Shown in pieces: positions 23,460 through 31,281 of a DNA stretch of 35,317 nucleotides. Position numbers and translations under genes: made by a program. The notes beneath the pieces were generated by a model, which made no database searches, was not told where the DNA came from, and worked only from the letters and a program-made list of their open reading frames with translations. How positions within the stretch are numbered: the first letter of the stretch is position 1; each line of letters opens with the position of its first letter. The stretch comes from an uncultured Muribaculaceae bacterium (GTDB lineage: Bacteria > Bacteroidota > Bacteroidia > Bacteroidales > Muribaculaceae), in contig CAJUCQ010000033.1 in assembly GCA_910584905.1 (NCBI GenBank), positions 1-35,317 of the forward strand, in the 5' to 3' direction.

Positions 23460-24407
23460 ATGAATGAAGCCGGAGCGTCTCGGCAGCGTGTGCTTGTGGT
23501 GATAACCGGGCCTACGGCCTCGGGGAAGACCGCTTTGTCCGTCGCTGTGGCCCGTCGGCTTTCCTGCGAGATAATATCCGCGGATTCGCGCCAGCTTTTC
23601 CGCGATTTGCCCATAGGCACGGCCGCGCCTTCCGAAGAGGAGCTTGCGGCCGTGCCTCATCATTTCATAGCCACCCTCGGGCTCGACAGCTATTACAGCG
23701 CCGCGCAGTATGAGACTGACGCCCTTGCGCTTCTCAAGGATATGTGGAGCGCCGGGGAGGCGTCGCCTTTTGCGGTCGTTTGCGGCGGGTCGATGATGTA
23801 TGTCGACGCGCTCGTCCGCGGAATCGACGATATGCCTACGGTGTCCGAAACGACGCGGCAATATGTGCGTCGGCTCTTTTCCGAGCATGGCCTTGCCGGA
23901 GTGATGGCGCAGCTTGAGGTGCTTGACCCGACTTATGCAGCGGAGGTCGATGCCGCCAATATGCGCCGCGTCATGCACGCGCTTGAAATCTGTCTTCAGG
24001 CAGGGCGCCCGTATTCGGAACTCCGCATCGGACAGCCCAAGGAGCGGCCGTTCAAGGTACTTAAATTTGCCTTGGATATGCCGCGGGAAGAGTTGTTTGA
24101 CCGCATAAACCGCCGGGTTGATGCGATGATGGCGGCCGGACTCGAAGAGGAGGCGCGCCGCGCGTTCGCCACGGCGCCCGAAGGTGCGAATTCGCTTAAC
24201 ACCGTCGGCTACCGCGAGCTGAAAACTTATTTCGACGGGGGTATGGATTTCGCGACAGCCGTGGCGAGGATTGCAAAAAACACTCGGGTCTATGCCAAGA
24301 AGCAGCTTACGTGGCTGCGCCGCGACCCGTCGGTGATATGGCTACCGGCGGGAGATGACGCGGCCGACACGATAGTGCGCATGGCCCGGGAGGCCGTGTC
24401 GGACTGA
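23460..24407 (+). CDS. miaA: tRNA dimethylallyltransferase
   Basis: Adds a dimethylallyl group to A37 of tRNAs reading UNN codons, which includes the tRNA-Ser(CGA) encoded in this window. 315 residues. P-loop GPTASGKTAL (17-26), then the conserved ADSRQLFRDLPIGTAAP segment with the catalytic Asp, and VCGGSMMYVDALVRGID. The C-terminal helical part includes LNTVGYREL and AKNTRVYAKKQLTWLRRD. It is 5 nt after pepT and 26 nt before the SNF2 gene. Confidence 0.96.
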   Translation: MNEAGASRQRVLVVITGPTASGKTALSVAVARRLSCEIISADSRQLFRDLPIGTAAPSEEELAAVPHHFIATLGLDSYYSAAQYETDALALLKDMWSAGEASPFAVVCGGSMMYVDALVRGIDDMPTVSETTRQYVRRLFSEHGLAGVMAQLEVLDPTYAAEVDAANMRRVMHALEICLQAGRPYSELRIGQPKERPFKVLKFALDMPREELFDRINRRVDAMMAAGLEEEARRAFATAPEGANSLNTVGYRELKTYFDGGMDFATAVARIAKNTRVYAKKQLTWLRRDPSVIWLPAGDDAADTIVRMAREAVSD

Positions 24408-24433
24408 AGCGCGGATACAAAACAGATTTTCGT

Positions 24434-27214
24434 ATGCAAAATGATTTTCTTTCGGCATTGCGCCGCAAAAAACTCGGTTCTTACGAGGACGAGGGGGTTG
24501 CGGAGAAGTTTTTTTTCATGATAAACTTCGAGGCCGGGGTCGGAGCCGTGGTGACGCCCGTTGACAGCAACGGGCGCCCCGTCGCGCCTCGGGGGCGCGT
24601 GAGCGAGCCGGCCGTGGCTGGAGCGTTGGGGTTGTTCCGGGCCAAGGAGTCCGATCCCCTCGGCTGGGCCAAAAGCCGCGTGAGCATTCCGCTTGCCGAG
24701 ATGCCCCAGCTGAGCTTTATGCTTATGCAGTGTCCGAATGTGGTTGATTCGGAGATGCGCGCCGTCGAGTATGATCCGTCGCCGGTCGTGCCCCTGTTGG
24801 TGCTTGAGGATGACGGGAAGCGGCTTGTTCCTTCGCTTAAAATAGAGGATGAGGAGGGGGCGCTCCGGCCGATGGCATTTATTACGGATTCTCTTGTGCT
24901 GTCGGGCACACGGATGCAGCCTTGCCGTCCGGTGGGCGATAATTTCAGGTTCACGGATTCGCTTTTCGCTCCGTTTGATGCCGGACTTGTAGAATCGTAT
25001 CTCTCGGTGGTGCTTTCGGCTATCCGCAATCTGCGTGTGCGCTATGGCCATCGCAAGATAATCGAGCGCCGCGAGGAGGTGGAGCAGCCTCTTCCGGGGA
25101 TTATCTTTGAGAAGGTCGACTATGACAAGGCGCTGTTTCTTCGCATCATGCCTGTTATTCCGGGTATTCCCCCGGAGTTGTCGGCGGATTTTGACATCAG
25201 CACCATCGCCACTGTCACTGACGACGCGATATATCTCCGCCATATACGTCAGGCAAATCTGTCGACGCTCGTCGACAATTTCCGTGACTTGCTCGACACG
25301 GCATTCCGCACGCAGAAGGAGCGGAATGCGGTCTATCGTGACGGGTCGCTCTTTGTGTTGCCGCAGGCTCAGGCTTCGACGTTTCTGCTCAAGACACTGC
25401 CGCGCCTTGTCAGAGAATATACCATCCTCGGGGCTGAAAAGTTGCGCGAGTTCAAGATTCAGGCATCGGAGCCTCGTCTGAACGTGCGTCTCGGCTCGGG
25501 CATAGATTTCCTTGAGGGGGAGGTCACGGTCGAACTCGGCGACGAGACGTTCACGCTCGCCGAACTTCTGCGCCGTTATCACAACAATAAGTATGTGGAG
25601 CTTGCGAACGGCTCGAGGGTGATTGTGGAGGATGCCTATATCCGGCGGCTTGAGCGCATATTTCGCCCTGCGGCGGACGACGCTCACCCGGACAGGGTGG
25701 AGGTGTCGTTCTTCGACATCCCGGCTCTCGAGCTGCTTGTAGGCGAGTCGGACGCCCCCTGGTTCGAGCATTCGCGCCGCTTCTATGAGGGGCTGAAAGC
25801 CCTTCCGCAGCTGAGATACGAGGCCCCGGGGCTCCGTGGCGAACTTCGCCCCTATCAGCGCGAGGGCGCGAAGTGGATGGAATATCTCGGCGACAACGGC
25901 CTCGGCGGTTGTCTCGCCGATGATATGGGTCTTGGCAAGACGATCCAGACGATAGCCCTTCTGACGAAGGTATGCGCACGCAGGGAAGGCGGTCCGGTGT
26001 TGATAGTGATGCCGCGAAGTCTGCTCTTCAATTGGAAGGCCGAGCTTGAGCGCTTTGCGCCTCAGCTGCGGTCGTGTATATATCACGGTGCGCTCAGGGA
26101 TTTCGGCGAGGCGATGAAGGCCGATGTGGTCCTTACGACCTATGCGATGGTGCGCAACGATATCAAGCTCTTCCTTGATGTCGACTTCGAATATATAATC
26201 CTTGACGAGTCGCAGAATATAAAGAATATTACCGCGCAGACAACGCGCGCGGTGCTCGCCCTGAAGGGGCGTCATCGGCTGGCACTGTCGGGCACGCCGA
26301 TGGAAAACAATCTTCAGGAGCTTTACTCGCTCTTCCGCTTTCTCAATCCGGGAATGTTCGGTTCGCTTGAGGAATTCAACTCGCGCTATGCCGTCCCGAT
26401 TCAGCGCGACGGCGACCGCGAGGCCATAGAGACGCTTCGCCGCAAGATATTTCCCTACATACTGAGGCGTCTCAAAGGCGATGTGCTTGGCGACCTCCCC
26501 GAGCGCGTTGACCAGACGCTATACGTCGAGATGGACGACGAGCACCGCAAACTCTATGAGCGCCGCAGGCTTTATTACCGCGAGCTTGTGGGCGAGACAA
26601 TCCGCCGCGAGGGTGTGCGCAATTCGCAGTTTGTGATGTTTCAGGCCCTCAGCGAGCTTCGTCGCATAGCTTCCGTGCCGGAGAGCCTGTCCGACGGAGT
26701 GATTCGGTCGCCCAAGCTCGAACTCCTCGTGGGGCAGATTGCACAGTCGGTGGCAAACGGCCATAAGGTGGTGGTTTTCTTTAATTTCATTGCCGGGCTT
26801 GAACTTGCGGCGGAGCAACTCCGGGCTGCCGGAATAGACGCCGAGATAATGACCGGGGCGACGACAAGGCGCGAGGCTGTGGTGCGTCGCTTTCAGTCTG
26901 ACTCCGAATGCCACGTGTTGCTTATGACAATCAAGGTCGGGGGCGTGGGGCTGAATCTCACGGCTGCCGACATCGTGTATATCTTCGAGCCGTGGTGGAA
27001 CAAGGCCGCCGAGGAGCAGGCCGTGAACCGCCTGCACCGCATAGGGCAGAAAGCCACGGTGTTCAGCTACTCGATGATAACGCACGACACGATAGAAGAA
27101 AAAATCAGGCAACTTCAGGAGCGCAAGGCCGAATTGTTTGACGAATTGATTTCGGCTGACTCGTCAATGTCCAAGTCGTTGTCGGAAGAAGATATAAACT
27201 TCATACTTTCATAG
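24434..27214 (+). CDS. SNF2-family ATPase/helicase
   Basis: A 926-residue Swi2/Snf2 DNA translocase. A large N-terminal region (about 1-460), with no domain I can name, precedes the ATPase core. Motifs: I ADDMGLGKTIQT (about 494-505), II DESQ (about 589, in place of DEAH), III SGTPMENN, V GGVGLNLTAAD, and VI NRLHRIGQK (about 862-870). Such proteins move along duplex DNA, remodelling nucleoprotein or RNA polymerase complexes. No SWIM zinc-finger cysteines and no nuclease domain are visible, so a defence role is not indicated. The stop is 3 nt before the next gene, implying joint translation. Confidence 0.92.
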   Translation: MQNDFLSALRRKKLGSYEDEGVAEKFFFMINFEAGVGAVVTPVDSNGRPVAPRGRVSEPAVAGALGLFRAKESDPLGWAKSRVSIPLAEMPQLSFMLMQCPNVVDSEMRAVEYDPSPVVPLLVLEDDGKRLVPSLKIEDEEGALRPMAFITDSLVLSGTRMQPCRPVGDNFRFTDSLFAPFDAGLVESYLSVVLSAIRNLRVRYGHRKIIERREEVEQPLPGIIFEKVDYDKALFLRIMPVIPGIPPELSADFDISTIATVTDDAIYLRHIRQANLSTLVDNFRDLLDTAFRTQKERNAVYRDGSLFVLPQAQASTFLLKTLPRLVREYTILGAEKLREFKIQASEPRLNVRLGSGIDFLEGEVTVELGDETFTLAELLRRYHNNKYVELANGSRVIVEDAYIRRLERIFRPAADDAHPDRVEVSFFDIPALELLVGESDAPWFEHSRRFYEGLKALPQLRYEAPGLRGELRPYQREGAKWMEYLGDNGLGGCLADDMGLGKTIQTIALLTKVCARREGGPVLIVMPRSLLFNWKAELERFAPQLRSCIYHGALRDFGEAMKADVVLTTYAMVRNDIKLFLDVDFEYIILDESQNIKNITAQTTRAVLALKGRHRLALSGTPMENNLQELYSLFRFLNPGMFGSLEEFNSRYAVPIQRDGDREAIETLRRKIFPYILRRLKGDVLGDLPERVDQTLYVEMDDEHRKLYERRRLYYRELVGETIRREGVRNSQFVMFQALSELRRIASVPESLSDGVIRSPKLELLVGQIAQSVANGHKVVVFFNFIAGLELAAEQLRAAGIDAEIMTGATTRREAVVRRFQSDSECHVLLMTIKVGGVGLNLTAADIVYIFEPWWNKAAEEQAVNRLHRIGQKATVFSYSMITHDTIEEKIRQLQERKAELFDELISADSSMSKSLSEEDINFILS

Positions 27215-27217
27215 CAA

Positions 27218-29038
27218 ATGGCCAAGGCAACAAAACTCATAGCTCATCCCAAGCACCTGTCGGGTCTGCGGCTCCGAAGTGAAAGCGATATCGACGAGAC
27301 GATAACGCGTTTGTCGTATTTCACGCGTCAGGAGCTTGAGGGTTTTTTCAGTCCCATGGTCAATTGTGGCGTGGAGGTCGGCTGGCGCAATGAGGCGGAG
27401 TTTCCCCGCGAGGCAACGCTGTTCAAAAACGCTATGGCGTCAGTGGCCGATGGCTCGAGCGACAACCGCGACGAGCTCCTTTTCGCGCTTGCTCAGATTG
27501 TCTGCGGCAATCTTGCGGAATTGGTGAAGGCTTACAGGCGCGGCGTCGTGACGGCCTTTTACCGCATAATTGCCAAGGGTGAAATGCCGGCCGAGGAATA
27601 TGGCCGAATGCTCGGTGAGGCCGGGTGCGAAATCGGCATGGGTATCTTCGCCTTGTGTCGGATTTCGCCCGATACGGCGCGTGCGTCGGTGCCGCAGTTC
27701 ATTCGGGAGGCTATGGGCATAATGCAGGCTTCCGTCCTTGCGCCGGTGAAGGCGGTCGCCGCAGAGCCGCGCAAAATTGTCGAGGCGGCCGTTCCGGCGT
27801 CGGAAGTGGGCCTTTTGCCGCAGGATGTGGCGCGTATGTGGGTGCAGGGCCTGTTTGTCAGGGGGCTTTCGGATAAGGAAGCCGTTCAAAACTCCGATAT
27901 AAAAACCTTCGCCGCGATGTCGGCAATTCCGCCTCTTCCCGGCGAAAAGGCTCCCGACGTAAAGCGCGCCGTATCTTCGGCAAAACTCTTTTTGCTGATA
28001 CAGGATGATTTAATGTCCTTTTCGAAAATGTCGAGGAAAGAGCGTGCATCCTCCGACTTCCCGCAGTGTCTGAGGCTGATGATGGATGAAATCGGCAACA
28101 AGCTGGCTCTTCCGCTCGTGGTCGGCGGAGCCTCGCACCTCGGCGGCGTGAGCTACGGGCTGAACACACAGGCGCTCAAAGCCTTTTATTCGCGCATCGG
28201 AAATCGTATGCGCGAGTGCAAAGCCGGCGAATGGTATAATATCAAAGATGTTCTCGAGGACATCGAGAGCGTCGACGGCGAATTTCAGCCGATGGTCTCG
28301 CGCTATGACACGCGGCTTTACAACACCTATCGACAGATGCGCAAGCCGGGATATCTCGCCTCGCGCCCGGATATGCTCCTCGATCTGGAGCTGCCTCTTG
28401 CCCGCCTGCTCTTTTCCGCGCTGGCGCTCTTCGGGGTTGTCTCTGTCGGTGTGGGGCGCGAACCGACGGCCCGTCAGCGTTATTCGCAGTATGACTCCGC
28501 GGAGAGTTTTTCACTTACGCCTATGGGTGAATATGCCTTGGGCCTCACGGACAAGCTTCCCGAGTACGAGCCGTATGTGGTCGAGAAATGCCGTCTCGAC
28601 GAGGAATATCCCTTCATATACGTGCCCGAAAGCATGGGCGAGGTCTATGCGCCTTATCTGAAGAAATTCGGACGTCCTATCGGCCCGGCACGATATGCCG
28701 TGTCGCCGGAGTCGTTCACAAAGGGAATACGCAGCCGCGAAGCTCTTGGGGAGCGCATAGAGCGTTTTCGTGAATTTGTCGGCGGGGAACTGCCGCAAGT
28801 ATGGCGCGAACTCCTTGACCGCATCAACACGCGGGCGCACAGCGCGAAGGTGAGTCGCACCTATTTCACTTCGTTGGAACTTGACCCCGAAAATGAAGAA
28901 CTCCTCGACTTCGTGCTCCACAACTCCTATATCGCGGAGACATGTGTGCGCGGCGAGAACTATAAGCTCTTTGTCCCCGTAAGCGAACTCGACATCGTTG
29001 TCAGCGAATTCGCCTCCGCCGGCTACCTGCTGAATTGA
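27218..29038 (+). CDS. Uncharacterised 606-residue partner of the SNF2 ATPase
   Basis: I do not recognise this protein with certainty. It is soluble (no signal or membrane helix) and mainly helical by composition. Residues ~388-440 read like a winged helix: LPLARLLFSALALFGVVSV, a short linker, then FSLTPMGEYALGL. The last ~80 residues (from about 525) follow the hydrophobic pattern of the C-terminal domain found next to XPB-like helicases, with TYFTSLELDPENEELLDFVL and LFVPVSELDIVVSEFASAGYLL. These are visual comparisons, not searches. It starts 3 nt after the SNF2 gene, so a shared DNA-related task is likely. Confidence 0.8.
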   Translation: MAKATKLIAHPKHLSGLRLRSESDIDETITRLSYFTRQELEGFFSPMVNCGVEVGWRNEAEFPREATLFKNAMASVADGSSDNRDELLFALAQIVCGNLAELVKAYRRGVVTAFYRIIAKGEMPAEEYGRMLGEAGCEIGMGIFALCRISPDTARASVPQFIREAMGIMQASVLAPVKAVAAEPRKIVEAAVPASEVGLLPQDVARMWVQGLFVRGLSDKEAVQNSDIKTFAAMSAIPPLPGEKAPDVKRAVSSAKLFLLIQDDLMSFSKMSRKERASSDFPQCLRLMMDEIGNKLALPLVVGGASHLGGVSYGLNTQALKAFYSRIGNRMRECKAGEWYNIKDVLEDIESVDGEFQPMVSRYDTRLYNTYRQMRKPGYLASRPDMLLDLELPLARLLFSALALFGVVSVGVGREPTARQRYSQYDSAESFSLTPMGEYALGLTDKLPEYEPYVVEKCRLDEEYPFIYVPESMGEVYAPYLKKFGRPIGPARYAVSPESFTKGIRSREALGERIERFREFVGGELPQVWRELLDRINTRAHSAKVSRTYFTSLELDPENEELLDFVLHNSYIAETCVRGENYKLFVPVSELDIVVSEFASAGYLLN

Positions 29039-29100
29039 GCGACGCCTAAAGCCACTTACACAAAAAAAATGGTGCGGGCGGAATTTTCGGGAGCTTTTTG

Positions 29101-29109
29101 TATCTTTGC
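29101..29109 (+). promoter_or_regulatory. -7 box of the tex promoter
   Basis: TATCTTTGC, matching TAnnTTTG, ends only 6 nt before the tex ATG at 29116. The -33 TTG is not clear. Confidence 0.6.
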
Positions 29110-29115
29110 GTTATT

Positions 29116-31248
29116 ATGAAAAAAATGGATTTTGCAGGGGTTATCGCCTCGGAACTCGGGCTCGGACGCCGCGGGGTGGAGAATGTAATAGCTTTGCTTG
29201 GCGAGGGATGTACGATTCCGTTTATCAGTCGTTATCGTAAGGAGCGCACGGGTGGCCTTGATGAAGTGGCAATAGCGGCCGTGAGCGATATGAATGAGCG
29301 GCTCGTCGAGCTCGCAAGGCGCAAAGACACGGTCGTGGCCACAATCGAGGGACTCGGGAAGATGACGCCCGAGCTTCGTGACCGCATAGATGCGTGTGTA
29401 GATGCCGCGGAGCTGGAGGATATATATTTGCCGTTCCGTCCCAAACGGCGCACGCGCGCGCAAATTGCGCGGGAGAACGGCCTCGAACCGCTGGCATCCG
29501 TAATCATGGGACAGCGATGTGGTGACGTCGGGCGACAGGCGCGGGCGTATCTTGGCGACAAGGTCCCGGACGTGAGAGCCGCCGTAGACGGGGCCAAGGA
29601 TATTATCGCCGAGACAGTGAGCGAGGACGAGGGTGCCCGAAATATTCTCCGCGCGGCTTTTCGACGCGGAGCAATCGTGCGTTCGTCGGTGGTCAGGGCG
29701 AAGGCCGCGGATGAGCAGGCGGCGAAATATGCCGACTATTTTGATTTTTCAGAACCTTTGCGGCGCTGTTCGTCGCATCGCTATCTTGCGATGCGGCGCG
29801 GGGCGGACGAAGGATTTCTGAGGGTGAGCATTGTCCCGGGCGATGATGCGGCTCTTGAGCGCATAAGGCGTCGGTTCGTGTACTCGACGGGCGAGTGCGG
29901 GGCTATTGTGGGCGAGGCGGTAGAGGATGCGTGGAAGCGCTTGCTGTGCCCTTCGATCGAGAATGAGATTGCGGCTGAAAAAAAGGCTTCGGCCGACGAT
30001 GAGGCAATTGCCGTGTTCGGCAACAATCTGCGTCAGTTGCTCCTCGGGGCGCCGCTGGGACGTAAACGCGTGATGGCTGTTGATCCCGGATTCCGCACGG
30101 GGTGCAAGGTCGTGTGTCTTGACTCTCAGGGGGCGTTGCTGCACTACGAAGCCATATATCCTCACACGGGAGGCGAGCGGGCTCAGGGCGCGGCCCGGCG
30201 CGTGAGAGAGCTTGTCGGGAAATTCGCAATCGAGGCCATAGCCATAGGCGACGGCACAGCCGGGCGCGAGACCGAGCGGTTTATCCGCGGTCTTGACCTC
30301 GGCGGCGGCGTGCGTATATTCACCGTGAGTGAGGACGGGGCGTCGGTCTATTCGGCGTCAAAGACGGCGCGAGACGAGTTCCCGGACCATGACGTGACCG
30401 TCCGCGGGGCCGTCAGCATAGGCCGGCGGCTGATGGACCCTTTGGCTGAATTGGTTAAGATTGATCCCAAAAGCATAGGCGTCGGGCAGTATCAGCACGA
30501 CGTCGACCAAGGCAAGCTTAAAAGGCGTCTTGACCTGACGGTTGAGAGCTGTGTGAATCTTGTCGGGGTAAACGTCAATACGGCGGGTGTGCATCTGCTT
30601 ACCTACGTCAGCGGCCTCGGGCCGGCTTTGGCCAAGAATATTGTCGACTACCGCGCGGCCAACGGGCCGTTTGCCTCGCGCTCGCAGTTGCTCGGAGTGC
30701 CGCGTCTCGGGCCTGCCGCATATCGTCAGTGTGCCGGTTTTCTGCGGGTCGACGGTTCGGAAAATCCGCTTGACAACACCGGGGTTCACCCCGAGAGCTA
30801 TCATATCGTGGAGCGTATGGCGCGCGACAGCCGTTGCTCGGTTGCGGAGCTGATTTCGGATGCGTCGAAGCGCAGCGCAATCAGGCTTGAGGCCTATGTC
30901 GGCGGAGACACGGGGATGCCGACGCTGGAAGATATAATGGCCGAGCTTGAAAAACCGGGGCGCGACCCCCGCGAGAGGCTTGAGGAATTTTCGTTTGCCG
31001 AGGGCATAGATTCGATAGAGAAGCTTGTAGCGGGAATGGAGTTGCCGGGTATCGTCACAAATATTACCAATTTCGGCGTGTTTGTCGACGTCGGGGTGCA
31101 TCACGACGGACTTGTGCATATCTCGCAACTTTCCGACCGATATGTCAGCGACCCGATGCAGGTCGTGGCTTTGAGGCAGAGGGTGGTGGTGCGCGTGCTC
31201 GATGTCGACCTCCGGCGCGGACGCATTTCGCTGACTATGCGCAAGTGA
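29116..31248 (+). CDS. tex: Tex family RNA-binding transcription accessory protein
   Basis: A 710-residue Tex protein, a modular nucleic-acid-binding factor linked to transcription and homologous to the Spt6 core. Domains in order: N-terminal helical/HTH part, a YqgF-like RNase-H fold starting VMAVDPGFRTG (about 319), helix-hairpin-helix motifs (TYVSGLGPALAKNIV, about 495-510), and a C-terminal S1 domain (about 640-708; GIVTNITNFGVFVDVGVHHD). A longer frame with a TTG start at 29098 overlaps the promoter and is rejected. The ATG at 29116 (MKKMDFAGV) lies about where transcription should start; ATG 29125 is the alternative. A convergent hairpin follows the stop. Confidence 0.95.
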   Translation: MKKMDFAGVIASELGLGRRGVENVIALLGEGCTIPFISRYRKERTGGLDEVAIAAVSDMNERLVELARRKDTVVATIEGLGKMTPELRDRIDACVDAAELEDIYLPFRPKRRTRAQIARENGLEPLASVIMGQRCGDVGRQARAYLGDKVPDVRAAVDGAKDIIAETVSEDEGARNILRAAFRRGAIVRSSVVRAKAADEQAAKYADYFDFSEPLRRCSSHRYLAMRRGADEGFLRVSIVPGDDAALERIRRRFVYSTGECGAIVGEAVEDAWKRLLCPSIENEIAAEKKASADDEAIAVFGNNLRQLLLGAPLGRKRVMAVDPGFRTGCKVVCLDSQGALLHYEAIYPHTGGERAQGAARRVRELVGKFAIEAIAIGDGTAGRETERFIRGLDLGGGVRIFTVSEDGASVYSASKTARDEFPDHDVTVRGAVSIGRRLMDPLAELVKIDPKSIGVGQYQHDVDQGKLKRRLDLTVESCVNLVGVNVNTAGVHLLTYVSGLGPALAKNIVDYRAANGPFASRSQLLGVPRLGPAAYRQCAGFLRVDGSENPLDNTGVHPESYHIVERMARDSRCSVAELISDASKRSAIRLEAYVGGDTGMPTLEDIMAELEKPGRDPRERLEEFSFAEGIDSIEKLVAGMELPGIVTNITNFGVFVDVGVHHDGLVHISQLSDRYVSDPMQVVALRQRVVVRVLDVDLRRGRISLTMRK

Positions 31249-31279
31249 GTGCCGGAGGGACGGCGGGTCCCTCCGGCAC
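31249..31279. terminator. Shared hairpin between convergent tex and the RND permease gene
   Basis: A perfect 12-bp stem: GTGCCGGAGGGA (31249-31260) with TCCCTCCGGCAC (31268-31279), 7-nt loop. It begins one base after the tex stop and ends two bases before the last base of the permease gene. Neither side has a T-run. Confidence 0.6.
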
Positions 31280-31281
31280 TG

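Noticed and set aside
24290..26275. 661-codon minus-strand open frame opposite the SNF2 gene
   Set aside because: It lies antisense to the well-supported miaA end and SNF2 gene. It has no recognisable domain and is rich in Arg/His/Ile as expected of an antisense reading of a GC-rich gene.
24434..29038. Defence island built on the SNF2 gene
   Set aside because: No nuclease, methylase, protease or toxin is adjacent; the neighbours are miaA and tex, and base use is like the surrounding housekeeping genes.
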